Notes: a model not told the origin generated them from the letters alone. A DNA stretch of 64,000 nucleotides from Aplectana chamaeleonis (GCA_029168955.1 JAPDOI010001075.1:62001-126000); one strand, 5' to 3'; positions 47,901 through 58,649 are shown, counted from the first letter of the stretch. Numbers and translations: made by a program.

Positions 47901-49617
47901 GGGGTCCTGCACAGGTCCCAAAATGTCCTGCACACTCCTACTGAGGTCCTGCACACCCCTACTGGGGTCCTGCACAGGTCCCATGATGTCCTGCACACTC
48001 CTACTAAGGTCCTGCACACTCCTACTGAGGTCCTGCACACATTCTACGACGTCCTGCACACCCCTACTGGGGTCCTGCACAGGTCCCATGATGTCCTGCA
48101 CACTCCTACTAAGGTCCTGCACACTCCTACTGAGGTCCTGCACACATTCTACGGCGTCCTGCACACCCCTACTGAGATCCAGCACACATTCCATGAAGTC
48201 CTGCTCATCCTTACAGGGGTCTTGCACACGTTTCATGATGTCCTGCACACTCCTACTGATGTCCTGCACACATTCCACGAAGTTCTGATCATCCTTACAG
48301 GGGTCTTGCACACGTTTCATGATGTCCTGCACACTCCTACTAAGGTCCTGCACACATTCCATGATGTCCTGCACACCCCTATTGGGGTCCTGCACACGCT
48401 TCATGATGTCCTGCACACTCCTACTGGGATGTCCTGCACACATTCCACGAAGTTCTGATCATCCTTACAGGGTCTTGCACACGTTTCATGATGTCCTGCA
48501 CACTCCTACTAAGGTCCTGCACACATTCCATGATGTCCTGCACACCCCTATTGGGGTCCTGCACACGTTCTATGATGTCCTGTGTAATTTTACTAAGGTC
48601 CTACACACATTCCATGACGTCCTGCTCCAACCCTACTGGGGTCCTGCACACGCTTCATGATGTCCTGCACACTCCTACTGATGTCCTGCACACATTCCAT
48701 GAAGTCCTGCTCATCCTTACAGGGTCTTGCACATGTTTCATGATGTCCTGCACACTCCTACTAAGGTCCTGCACACATTCTACGACGTCCTGCACACCCC
48801 TACTGGGGTCCTGCACAGGTCCCATGATGTCCTGCACACTCCTACTGATGTTCTGCACACATTCTACGATGTCCTGCACACCCCTACTGGGGTCCTACAC
48901 AGGTTCCATGATGTCCTGCACACTCCTACTGGGGTCCTGCACAGGTCCCATGATGTCCTGCACACTCCTACTAAGGTCCTGCACACTCCTACTGAGGTCC
49001 TGCACACATTCTACGACGTCCTGCACACCCCTACTGGGGTCCTGCACACGTTCCATGATATCCTGCGCACTCCTACTGAGGTCCTGTACAGGTCCCATAA
49101 TGTCATGCACACTCCTACTGAGGTCCTGCACACCCCTACTGGGGTCCTACACAGGTTCCATGATGTCCTGCACACTCCTACTGGGGTCCTGCACAGGTCC
49201 CATGATGTCCTGCACACTCCTCCTAAGGTCCTGCACACTCCCATTGAGGTCCTGCACACATTCTACGACGTCCTGCACACCCTTACTGGGGTCCTGCACA
49301 GGTCCCAAAATGTCCTGCACACTCCTACTGAGGTCCTGCACACCCCTACTGGGGTCCTGCACAGGTCCCATGATGTCCTGCACACTCCTACTAAGGTCCT
49401 GCACACTCCTACTGAGGTCCTGCACACATTCTACGACGTCCTGCACACCCCTACTGGGGTCCTGCACAGGTCCCATGATGTCCTGCACACTCCTACTAAG
49501 GTCCTGCACACTCCTACTGAGGTCCTGCACACATTCTACGGCGTCCTGCACACCCCTACTGAGGGGTTGCTGTAGTTCCACGACGTCCTGCATACTCCTA
49601 CTGCGGTCTCGCATAGT
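44902..49617. repeat. Satellite array 2, same 21/42-bp family
   Basis: The monomers share GTCCTGCACAC with array 1 but have a different subtype mix: CACATTCTACGACG, CACAGGTCCCATGAT, CACACGCTTCATGAT, CACATTCCACGAAG and a TTACAGGGGTC class that begins GATCATCC or CTCATCC. Blocks about 1 kb long are repeated (for example 45491 onward, 46511 onward and 47467 onward share order). Frames are open on both strands as in array 1. The last monomers (GTCCTGCATACTCCTACTGC, GGTCTCGCATAGT) match the array 1 end. Orientation is the same as array 1. Confidence 0.96.
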
Positions 49618-49993
49618 CAACCGACACTTCAGCACACCCTGCGACGACTTCTTATCTTTGGTGCGCATGGTACAAACACGCGCCACGCTCAAAAACAACC
49701 CTTCCGCATAGCGTCCTGTTCCAAGCCGGACGTTTAGAGTACACCACCCTAGAGAGCAAGGTATTTATATGGAGTCTCTAAGAAAACAATGACTGATAAC
49801 GAAAAACCCGTCCTTTTTATAAACTAATCTTGAAAGGCCGGTTTCCGAGTTTCAAACGCCCGTTAGGGGCCCAGAAGTCATTATGGTGAGTTCTGACAAT
49901 TATTTTCGTCATTCCCGTGGTCTATTACATATAGTCACAAATTTTCGAGCGATTTGGTCCACGCCTTCCAAAAAAAAATGGTTTTCGACGGAC
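49618..49993. repeat. Shared 3' flank of the satellite, copy 2
   Basis: Matches 23749-24110 in order and orientation, with a 14-base insertion near the start and scattered substitutions. The homology ends at TTCGACGGACG, where a GGAGGC microsatellite starts in place of the GTCGCGA palindrome of copy 1. After it, similarity resumes weakly (GGTCATAAC and following). Confidence 0.88.
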
Positions 49994-50133
49994 GGAGGCG
50001 GAGGCGGAGGCGGAGGCGGAGGCGGAGGCGGAGGCGGAGGCGGAGGCGGAGGCGGAGGCGGAGGCGGAGGCGGAGGCGGAGGCGGAGGCGGAGGCGGAGG
50101 CGGAGGCGGAGGCGGTGGCGGAGGCGGAGGGGG
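49994..50133 (+). repeat. GGAGGC hexanucleotide microsatellite
   Basis: About 23 nearly perfect copies of GGAGGC with one GGTGGC interruption, ending in a G run. All frames are open (poly-G, poly-R, poly-P and similar), so the ORFs here are trivial. The G-rich strand could fold into G-quadruplexes. Confidence 0.95.
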
Positions 50134-50342
50134 GGGTGGAGAACGTTTTTGCGTACTTTGAGAGGTCATAACTTCAGAAAGCGGGGACCTGTTGGGATGA
50201 AAAGTTGCACACATATGTAATTTCTTGCAGCGCGTCGAATAGTGTACAGCTCATACCTCTGTTGACGGTATGAATAGGTGATCTCATTGTAGGGCATCCG
50301 CGCGGGAAGAGATCAAAGCCAAATCCTGGTGAGCGCTTCGCG
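50134..50342. other. Rest of the array-2 flank
   Basis: No gene. It keeps weak similarity to 24140-24183 plus 26585-26620. It ends in a short perfect palindrome, GTGAGCGC-TTC-GCGCTCAC, near 50325-50342, at the border with a mariner fragment. Confidence 0.5.
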
Positions 50343-50445
50343 CTCACCACAATTTTTTTCATGGAACGAAATTAGTTTATTCTGTAATGTATTGCCCATT
50401 TTGAGCAACGACCTTTTGCCATCTTTCAGGCAGCATCTTAATTAA

Positions 50446-50908
50446 AGGCAGCCTACACGCTCGTAAACGCAATTGAGATAACTACAGAATTAGAATGATA
50501 TGGCACCGAGCGCAACGCCCACGCATTTTGAAGCGTCAAAAACTACCCACAATGACGCTACACGATTGAGGCCCGCCCCTGTATCTGCCCGCCCCCTGTG
50601 TTTGGGTCCTCCTTCAAAACAGGGGTACTGGGCCACTTCCACCGTCGTCAGTGTGTGTGGCTAACCAATTGTACATATTCCAACACCCACATACGTCGCC
50701 GACGGTGGGAATGGCCCAGTACGCCTGTTTTGGACGAGGACGTAAATACAGGAGGCGGGCAGATACAGGGGCGGGGCCTACTTTTCACCCGTGTAGCGTC
50801 ATTGTGGGTCGTTTTTGACGCTTCAAATTGCGGGGGCGTTGTCTTCTGTGCCATACCATTCTAATTCCGTAGTTATCTCAATTACGTTTACGAGCGTGTA
50901 TGCTGCCT
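50446..50908. mobile_element. Family B palindromic TTAA element, copy 2
   Basis: AGGCAGCCTACACGCTCGTA and TTTACGAGCGTGTATGCTGC plus CT, flanked by TTAA (50442-50445) and TTGA (50909-50912). This is the cleanest copy: 463 bp, almost all self-complementary (GCATTTTGAAGCGTCAAAAA against TTTTTGACGCTTCAAATTGC, GGGCCACTTCCACCGTCG against CGACGGTGGGAATGGCCC). As RNA it would make a very long hairpin. Confidence 0.9.
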
Positions 50909-51055
50909 TTGAACGTTCAAAAAACTTCTGGTTTCTATCAGCAAAAAAATGAACCAGGTACGATATGACGTTATTTTACTGATTGAAATTTTTACCATTC
51001 AAGGAGTTTTCCAAAGATCGAAATAAAAAGTAATCATATTGTGCAAGGTGAGGAC

Positions 51056-52232
51056 CAGGGATGTGCGTAATTACGATTAACGACTAACGAATTTAACGAC
51101 TAACGGGCTTTTTGGGTGTTACGACTAACGACTAACGACTAACGAAATTAAAAATATTTTCGTAAGCAATCCCAAAATTCGTTAGAAAGTCAATAGTCAT
51201 TCAAATCATGCTCCAGCCCAAGGCTTACACCAGGATTGTCCTGGTACACATATCGTCCTGTTGGTTGTTCTAGGTGAATAGTACAAAAAACAATAGCCTT
51301 CAGTATTTATTATTCCTACTGACACTGCTTCGCAGTTCTGGAACCCCCACATTATGGCCCAACCGAACTTTGTGCAAGGTTAGGCGCAGCATTTACGCGA
51401 CTTCGCGTCGGTCGCCTACTTTATGGTAGGCTCACTGAGCCGGTTCCGACAGTGACCGTTTCCAGCGGAGATTTTTGCAGAGGGCGCTATCAGAGGTGAT
51501 AATATGGAGCGGTGCCTGCAGGCCACAACTGCGCACTGACGGGAACTGTATCCGATGATTGGGTTGTAAAGGGTGCCGTCCTTCGATTTTCAGTCATAAA
51601 TTCGATTTGGGGTTTCAATAAAGTGGTGCCGGGACCTCTCAGTGGGTGGAATTTTCACTTGAGTGCTAATTTCTTTCGACCTTTCCCCATTATGGCAATA
51701 AGCTTTAAACCACGCATGCGCTCGGCTCTCGACATCGAGCAAAGAACAATTAGTGCAAAGTCGGTGCAAGTCCCCGTGTTGTCTCCATCGGGTGGACCTC
51801 AAATAAGATCATATAGCACAGAATAGCAAATTTTGCACTAGAAAAAAAGCAGAGAGTTCAAAACTTTCTCGGTTTCCCATATTGTTTCTTTTCTTGCCGG
51901 AAAAATGACGAAAATCGATAAACCGACACTCTCGAGTATTTGGCATTCGTGAATAATTTTTATTATGTATATGTAGGCTTGCAACTTGACCTAGGTTCTC
52001 TAACAAGGAGCGATTTGTGTCCTCAATGGCCATGAATGTTTTGAAAACATACATCTCTTCATGTCTTCCTTTTTTTCTATTCATAAGGGTTTTTTTCTGC
52101 TTCAACTGTGCTTATTTTCAGAGCCTAGATTTTTAACGACTAACGACGCACGACTAACAACTAACGAGGGTTTTGGCCGGTTGAACGGCTAACGACTAAC
52201 GAATTACAAAATTTCTATTACGCACATCCCTG
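51056..52232. mobile_element. hAT-like element 2, 8-bp TSD GTGAGGAC
   Basis: CAGGGATGTGCGTAATTACG and AATTACGCACATCCCTG (imperfect by one base further in) form the ends. GTGAGGAC is duplicated at 51048-51055 and 52233-52240. The uninterrupted plus-strand mariner arm supplies a related empty site. Ends are rich in CTAACGA repeats (51080-51150 and 52130-52205). Termini resemble element 1 at 24184 (CAGGGGTGTGCG). About 1.18 kb with no transposase. Confidence 0.88.
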
Positions 52233-52362
52233 GTGAGGACTATATGGTGGATGTGGCAAAACATCCCAACCCAGCTCCAATAACTTTTGCCGAGGTAGTA
52301 AAGATGTGTGTGGCATTGCATTGTCATGATGAAATACAACACCTTTTCGATTTGTCATTTTG

Positions 52363-52611
52363 TTGCTTGGTTGGGATGTTTTGCCACATCCACCTTATAG
52401 TCCTGGCCTTGCACCATCTGATTACTTTTTATTTCAAACTTTGCAAAACTCCTTGAATGGCGAAAATTTCAATAATGATAATGATGTCAAATCGTACCTG
52501 GTTTAGTTTTCTGCTGATAGAAGCCAGAAGTTTTATGAACGTGGAATTATGATGCTGACTGAAAGATGGCAAAAGGTCATTGCTCAAAATGGGCAATACA
52601 TTACAGAATAA
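52363..52611 (+). pseudogene. Mariner transposase C-terminal fragment
   Basis: Reads LLGWDVLPHPPYSPGLAPSD, then YFLFQTLQNSLNGENF, NNDNDVKSYLV, an in-frame TAG, then SQKFYERGIMMLTERWQKVI and AQNGQYITE with a natural-looking stop. PYSPGLAPSD holds the third catalytic aspartate of mariner. The internal stop and missing N-terminal two thirds make it non-functional. The right TIR follows at 52657-52682. Confidence 0.88.
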
Positions 52612-52682
52612 AGTTAATTCGTTCCATGAAAAATTGTCTTTTATTTTCTAAAAAAACCGCAATTTCTTGGTTGCCAACCCAA

Positions 52683-52985
52683 TAGAATGGTATAGCGCAG
52701 AACACAACACCTGCCCATTAACAAGCGTCAGAAACTACCCACAATGCCGCTACACGAGTGAGAAATTGGCCTTGCCCCGTATTTCTCCGCCCCTGTAATT
52801 GCCGACCTCCTCCATAACAAATGTGATGGGCCATTCCCGTCGGCGGCGACGTTTGTGGGTGGTAGATTAAGTACAATAAGTAAACCATATACATCAACGA
52901 CGGCGGGATTGGCTCAGCACCCCTGTTTGGAGGATCGCAAATACAGGGGGCGGAGAAATACAGGGCGGGGCCAACTCGTCCAGTA
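52683..52985 (+). mobile_element. Right part of the split family B element
   Basis: TAGAATGGTATAGCGCAGAA, ACTACCCACAATGCCGCTACACGA and the CCCCGTATTTC segment continue family B from where 42938 stops. The second half begins (ATACAGGGGGCGGAG, CGGGGCCAACT) but breaks off at about 52975 without the AGCGTGTATGCTGCCT end. Confidence 0.75.
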
Positions 52986-55059
52986 GTTCCCGTACGGGAT
53001 ATATCTGGTGACTTTTCGATATTTTCGTTCTCCATGACAAGGTGAGCTATGCATCAAATAGTTAGGGTTTTGTGGATTTTTCATAAGTAATGAGTGTGTC
53101 GCTACAGGACTTCGTGCTTAGACACATGATTTGTGTTTCTAGACATACTAAACGTGTTCGTCGCCTGGATCGTGAACAGAGCGCCTAGCTGTCGCCGGAC
53201 TCTCTGCTCTTTTTTGCGTCGCTTGTCCCCAAAACATTGGTCTAAAGACGAAAAAATAAAAAATCTGCCAAACCAGCTATTGTCTATACTGAGCGCGCTT
53301 CTGGTTGAAGCCTGAGCAAAGAACTCTAGCCCTTGAAAGTCGCTCAGCTGCTAGAGTCCTTCGTTTGGATGTAAAAATTCTTCGTACGAAACCTTCCTGC
53401 TGTGGGGGGCAACTAGGGAAAAACTTTTATTTATTGTGTTTTATGTTTCAAATGCGAAAAAAGTGCGAAAAAAAAGGAAAAGCAAGGGAAAACGAAAATT
53501 AAAAAAGAACAATGGAAGGAGATTAATTGAAAATTCCGAAGAATTATTGCACATATGCAAAGTATCAAAAGAAACGAAAAGAAGTTCAGGGAATAAGTAA
53601 GGTTTGAAATGGCAAATAAAGTTTGAAAAAAATTTTATCGAAAAATAGTAGTGGGAAATTTTGGAGAAGTAAAAAAAATTCAGAAATTTATTGCTCCCGC
53701 CTATAAAGTTTGTTTTTGGGTCGTGTTGCACCATAAAAAATCAAATACAGTCAAATAAAACAGAAATTGAAAAAAACTATTAATAATTTTTTTTAAGAGA
53801 AACCAAAGAACTAAAAGCGAAAGTCATACGTGAATGTTCAAAATCGCTTTTCGGAATTTTTCTTTGAAGATTTGTCACAATATTCAATTCAAAAGCAATT
53901 ATCCCCTAACGCAAAAAATGCAAAGTGGTAAAATCACCTATATAAAAGTGAGCATCAGCCCAAGTTCAATAGCTGTTGATTGGAAAGCTGTAGCATACGA
54001 TTTGCAAACAAATATATTGCGAAGAAGGAATAACCTTTGAGGAAGTGTCATTCAAAATCACGAGATGAAAATTTCGCGGACATTCAAGAATTCCTGAAAA
54101 TATGAAAAATGTGCATTCATTACATGAACTACTGAATCGATTGAAGGAATGTGTTGCAGCGGAAGAAATTTTCAAAACTAGCACCACTTGAGCGGCTGTG
54201 GAACATTTTGGTACGCGTACTTCATAGAATTTGCATCATCTCATGTTGTAGTTCAGAAAGGCGCATGCATGGTCAAAGAACATCAGGACGAGCTTCCACC
54301 AAATATGGAAAACTCAAAAATAAAATCCTTCGTGAACGATGCCTTTCAAGCGTCCATATATAAAAAACGGCCAAAAAATCGAAAATTTGTTAAAAAAGAG
54401 ATTTTTAAGAAGACGAAATTCTGAAAACATAGATGTTTAGTTTTTTTACACTTTGAATTCGCTCATTATTGTAGAAAATGCACAGCAGTACGCTGGAGAG
54501 CGATAACGTTAAAAATTAGGCCGTTCGTATAAAATGAAACGCACCGTACGATTTGTTTGACGCTACCTTCCGCTCACTCAAATTTCTGTGAAAGACCTAT
54601 CGCCTTTCAAATTTATATAATATGTACCAAAAAGAAAGTGCCCTCGAGGCCGATGCAAAATTTGACCATGCCGTTTCGAACACGTTGGACAGAGTTCTCG
54701 GAGAAAATTTGCATGGAAATAGCAGAAGAGAGAGAGAGCTATCTCACGGCGAAAAGTGGATTATTTTACAACCTACACATGTTTTTTTTCACGGATTAGC
54801 CGACAAGTAGTGCTCGGATAGAAATGAATATTCTGCATCAATTCAAAATTCAACTCTGAATGGTTTGAGCTTCTCTATAAGCTATAGGTCGAGCTTGACC
54901 ACTAGCGTGGCCCCCGAGGAGCCCGAGAGACACTTCAAACTTGGGCAGCTCCGAAAGGGAACATTCCGAGTTTTCTACCTCATCGCAGCATCGTACACGT
55001 CGTCGGCTTGCAGATGCGCATTCCTCGGATTTCCTGACCAGATGTGGGTTTTCCTTTAG
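52986..55059. other. No gene recognised
   Basis: About 2 kb, AT-rich. ORFs are 60-105 codons and unrecognised. CTTCGTGAACGATGCCTTTC near 54330 resembles a decayed family A terminus. No RNA gene supported. Confidence 0.5.
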
Positions 55060-55354
55060 TGGTATGGTATACTTTTGCTGCACACGGTTGCGTCGTCTGC
55101 ACAGCGACAGTGACCGCCTGTCGCGGAGCCCCCGCCCTTCACACTTGTCGCTGTCGCAGTGCGCTGCACAGCGACAGCCACAGGCTTTGGGACATTTGCA
55201 GTATGTCAGCCGTCAGCTACAAGTTGCTGCGACAGACACGCGATAACTGTTCCTACGACAACCTATGTTGTTGCTCCGATGCGGGTTCCAAAGCGATTTG
55301 TGCTAGATTGCATGCCTGTCGCTCATAGCAGCGACAAAGTATACATACCATACC
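55060..55354. mobile_element. Foldback element with GGTATGGTATACTTT ends
   Basis: GGTATGGTATACTTTTGCTGC-type sequence at the left (written here in part) is inverted at the right as GCAGCGACAAAGTATAC then ATACCATACC. Inside, CAGCGACAG and its inverse CTGTCGCTG occur several times (about 55100-55180, 55315). About 295 bp. Target duplication uncertain. Confidence 0.65.
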
Positions 55355-55908
55355 CCTTACATGATATTTGGCTCGGTAGACATTTCGCGGCCAGATCCAT
55401 GTAAATGTTATACGAAATTTGTCTGAGTGTTGGCGATATCTCGCAAATGTCGCGACTTATTATACTTCTTCGAATCAAATAATGCGGGCCACAGCCATAT
55501 TTATTTCTATACTCCATTTTGTATTCCTTTCCTGCAGTATTGAAAGCAAAATTCAACCTCAAAATAGTTTCTCACTTCTTTCTTACTGCTTTGGAAAGAA
55601 TTTCGCGCTGATCAGTTGGTGTATCCGATATCGCTCAGAACCCACTAACTAACTGTAAGAACGGAGTTATGGTCACACAGCGCCTGTGAATTTAAACGAC
55701 AAGACACCGAAGACGAGCTATCTTCATTCGCATCCATCGCAGTGGTGCAGACAACACTATAAGTGTCTCGACCGACAACAAATGGAGGAACATTAATTTT
55801 GACCAAAATTTTTAGCACGCCTCATTCCTATTTAGATCGAGAACTTGGAAGGATTGCTGTACACGGCGGCTAGACAAAATTACCCATAAGATTGGACTGT
55901 GTCTTTAG
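55355..55908. other. No gene; ends in a TTAA-element terminus
   Basis: Unrecognised sequence ending AAGATTGGACTGTGTCT at 55904, the right-end type of the AGGCACAGTCC elements. The matching left end was not found. Confidence 0.45.
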
Positions 55909-56153
55909 AGACACAAACTAACCTCAGGTCAAACTAATCTTTTGATAATAGTGCGACCGCCGAGTGTAGCGTTCGCCGAACATGTAATTTCAATTATCTC
56001 AAATAAGCTAGGAAAAGTTAGAACAACGATGATGAGATCCTACGAAAAAACGGGTCACGCCCCCGACAAGTTCTACATCTCAGTAGGGGGCTATTCATAC
56101 TCTTCACCACGCAATCTTCCTGAGCGGCCCACGAGGACGAAGGGGTGAACTCA

Positions 56154-56345
56154 GTTAACAACACCAGCTGAGCGGGCGGAGAAGTAGGCTCGCCGACTGA
56201 GCGGTCAGGCTTATTTTGGGGGCGGAGGGTCTTACCAGGTGAGCGGCCGGCCATGCATTTTACCGGCTGAGGGGCATGGCTTTACGGGGTCAGCGGGCAG
56301 ACATAATCCATGGCGGAGCATATCACCGGGTGATCGGGCAAACAC
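56154..56345. repeat. Irregular minisatellite, ACCGGCTGAGCGGGC type
   Basis: CTGAGCGGGC and variants occur at about 56167, 56196, 56238, 56266, 56289 and 56329, spaced 23 to 42 bp. Too irregular to define a unit. Confidence 0.5.
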
Positions 56346-56463
56346 TAAAGCACACTAGGCTCATGTATGGCGCGGGCAAAATGGGCTTCGAGCAGATTCG
56401 GGTGACGCCATTCGAACGAGTGGTCATCCACACGATGTGGATCATTGACCCCCACACCCCTTA

Positions 56464-56599
56464 GGGGTCGTTTATACTCCCGCCGCCGAGCGGCGCGGCA
56501 CAGTGCATTTCTGTAATATTGATCACGCGGCGCGGCACGATCGATATTGCAGGATTGCCCTTCGCCGCGCCGCTCGGCGGCGGAAGTATAAAGTACCCA
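56464..56599. mobile_element. 136-bp MITE with TTA duplication
   Basis: GGGGTCGTTTATACTCCC then GCCGCCGAGCGGCGCGGC at the left is inverted as GCCGCGCCGCTCGGCGGC then GGAAGTATAAAGTACCCA at the right. TTA lies on both sides (56461-56463 and 56600-56602). A 3-bp TTA target with GGG-type ends suggests PIF/Harbinger-type mobilisation. The GC-rich arms make a very stable hairpin. Confidence 0.78.
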
Positions 56600-57375
56600 T
56601 TAGGGGCTGAGCAGAGTGCCATAAGGGCGAGGCGCGGCCTGATGGTGGGCTGTCATATTGATAGATCGCGGCGTTCGTTGTGACCGTGGAGACGTGATTG
56701 CGGGTCAGATCAGCATAAATTTTGAAGCAAGGTAAGGCTTGCCGCTTCAGGAACGAAGCGCAAGCCTCGAACTTGCTGGGGAATAGGGGGGGGGCACTAG
56801 GGGCTTTATCTGCCCCTGCAGATCGACATCATTAACACTGTGGGCAACTAATACTACACTACACGAACACTACACGAACATCCATTTACCGGCTGAGGGA
56901 GCAGTGAATACCGGAGGCCGGATTCATCAACGATTATACCCCGGGTATACGGGCGCGTCGGGTATATTCGCCCGCATACCTCCAGAAAATGTGATTCTTC
57001 AAAAATTATACCATTCGGGATATAAATTAGAGTATATTATACCCCCCCCCCCTCTGGAGCTGGGGTATACGGTACACCCCGGCGAGTATACTCCACGAAA
57101 ACGTGGCCCATGGATTATGGCAATTCAACCGATTCAGCTGGCAGACAAATTGTGGCCAGCTTCAGTGCGATGACTGCGAATGACAAAAAAAAACAAGTCT
57201 GAGACAGCTCGTCCATGAAATTCTTGCCTTTTAAATTGTAAGCTTTGAGGGGCCGTAATTGCGTTTGCTGCGTGTTCTGAGCAATTCCGGAGACACTATG
57301 AGGATCAGCGCCAAATTCTCAACTAGGCCATTAGAAGGACTAGAAAACGATCCCAAGGTTGGACTGTGCCTCTAA

Positions 57376-57836
57376 TACTGCAGGGAAGGGTTACTAGAAA
57401 AATGTAGAAATAAATACGCCTGTAGTCAGCTGTCTACCGCCGAATGAACACTCGTCCAGAAACACGATGGCTGCTTCGACTCCACCCGGGCGGACGATCT
57501 AATTCGGACAGCCTTTATTTAGTATGGAAAAGAATATATGCAAAAGAAGGTCTAAGTTAAACAAAGCTGCTGAAAATGGGTAGCAAAATACGAGAATTAT
57601 AAGGAACGGATACACAAAAAATTTTATTGTCTCTTCAAATAGTTGCTACAAGAAATGTCCGAAGTGAGATATCGCCACATCGTTTATTTCTAACTTGTTT
57701 TTTTCATTTTTCTGTCCTCAATTCTACAAGTTGACCAAGTAAACGTTTCAAAAGATAATCTTGATATTCGTTTCTAAGCCGATGCAAACAGATGATCGAG
57801 TTTTCGCTATGGTTGGAATCGAATGTATAATTTTAA
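57376..57836. other. No feature recognised
   Basis: About 460 bp between TTAA elements without a supported gene or repeat. Confidence 0.5.
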
Positions 57837-58402
57837 GGACAGTGGTTACGGTGAAAGACGTTATCGAAAAAACTACAAATATCAGCTTAGATCGATAACA
57901 GCTGAAAAACTATGAAGGTAGCGCGGTGAAAAACGAACTAGTATTAGAGTTTCTAGAGCCCAAAGATGCCAGTTCGTGCACATGTGCACAACGCCGCCCG
58001 AAAAGATCGCAGTCTCATGCCGAGCAGTCAAAAATATTCGACTTCAAAGGAAGAAATAAATGATAATAATAAAAAATTTACCTAATAAAAAGAGTTGAAC
58101 AAGGAAAGCAAGCACTTCAGCCAATGTTTTTGGCTAGATGTGTACACAACTATTCGAAAGGCTATTGTTCATTGATTGAAATTAAATTCCAAGCCAGCTG
58201 ATGTTCTTGTTATTAGAGATCATCGATGCCGATGATGTGGAGTGGCCTCGTCCACCATCAAAAGACACGAAAATTCGGGCTTCAAATTCGGCCCAAAACA
58301 GCTGTTTTTCGTGATTTTTTCTTATAGGTCCTACTATTGTAAACCCGGAAACGGGTTTAGAGAGGAAAAGAAGACGAGCATATTTGATCGCGACCACTGC
58401 CT
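57837..58402 (-). mobile_element. TTAA-flanked short element, family C, copy 3 (inverted)
   Basis: Reads family C in reverse from GGACAGTGGTTACGGTGAAA to GATCGCGACCACTGCCT, flanked by TTAA (57833-57836 and 58403-58406). CGTGCACATGTGCACA, GCAAGCACTTCAG, CATCGATGCCGATGATG and CTCGTCCACCAT correspond to blocks at 25517 and 40188. Confidence 0.85.
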
Positions 58403-58449
58403 TTAATCGAGAACAGTGCATTTGAGGCCGAAGGGACGAACACGTGTGG

Positions 58450-58649
58450 TAACACAAAGAAAGTTACGAAGCGAATGCTGATCCAGCTCTGAAGATTAAA
58501 CAAACAAGCACAATGTGGTGATTGATTACGGGTAGTTTGGCTAACAGTAGCAGTAACACAAAGAAAGTTACGAAGCGAATGCTGATCCAGCTCTGAAGAT
58601 TAAACAAACAAGCACAATGTGGTGATTGATTACGGGTAGTTTGGCTAAC
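58450..58649. repeat. Tandem duplication, 104-bp period, two copies
   Basis: TAACACAAAGAAAGTTACGA through AGTTTGGCTAACA occurs at 58450-58545 and again at 58554-58649 with no differences that I can see. The exact match points to a recent duplication. Confidence 0.92.

Larger units (their letters stand above)
50343..52281 (-). pseudogene. Inverted mariner transposase arm, twice interrupted
   Basis: Read on the minus strand, 52281-52241, 51055-50909 and 50441-50343 together match the mariner C-terminal region found on the plus strand at 52363-52611 (for example the segments matching FLFQTLQNSLNG and ERWQKVIAQNGQYI). It is broken by a hAT-like element (51056-52232) and a family B element (50446-50908). 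Its outer end stops at a small palindrome and lacks the TIR. Confidence 0.78.
42939..52682. mobile_element. 9.7-kb interval bounded by mariner TIRs and TA
   Basis: TTGGGTTGGCAACTAAGTAA then TTGCAG at 42939 is inverted at 52657-52682 (ending GGTTGCCAACCCAA) with 23 of 26 matches. TA flanks both (42937-42938, 52683-52684), and the outer sequences are the two halves of one family B element cut at GGAAA-TA-GAATGG. The simplest reading is one mariner insertion into a family B palindrome, later swollen by nested insertions or rearrangement to include palindromes, satellite array 2 with its flank, a hAT-like element and a family B copy. A composite by recombination or assembly is also possible. Confidence 0.7.
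55909..57371. mobile_element. Probable longer AGGCACAGTCC-type element
   Basis: AGACACAAACTAACCTCAGG at the left resembles AGGCACAGTCCAACCTCAG (41046). AAGGTTGGACTGTGCCT at the right matches the right end there. Flanks are TTAG (55905-55908) and CTAA (57372-57375), decayed from TTAA. It abuts the terminus of another element on the left, as other members do. About 1.46 kb, with a nested MITE (56464-56599) and a minisatellite. No transposase seen. Confidence 0.55.

Noticed and set aside
44902..49617. CRISPR-like array
   Set aside because: The repeats are contiguous 21-bp monomers without unique spacers, in eukaryotic repeat-rich DNA.
49883..50220. ORFs of about 90-100 codons with poly-G, poly-R or poly-P
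   Set aside because: They are the trivial translation of the GGAGGC microsatellite in different frames.
51512..51826. 104-codon ORF as the gene of hAT-like element 2
   Set aside because: No resemblance to a hAT transposase or BED finger; the element is too short to be autonomous.
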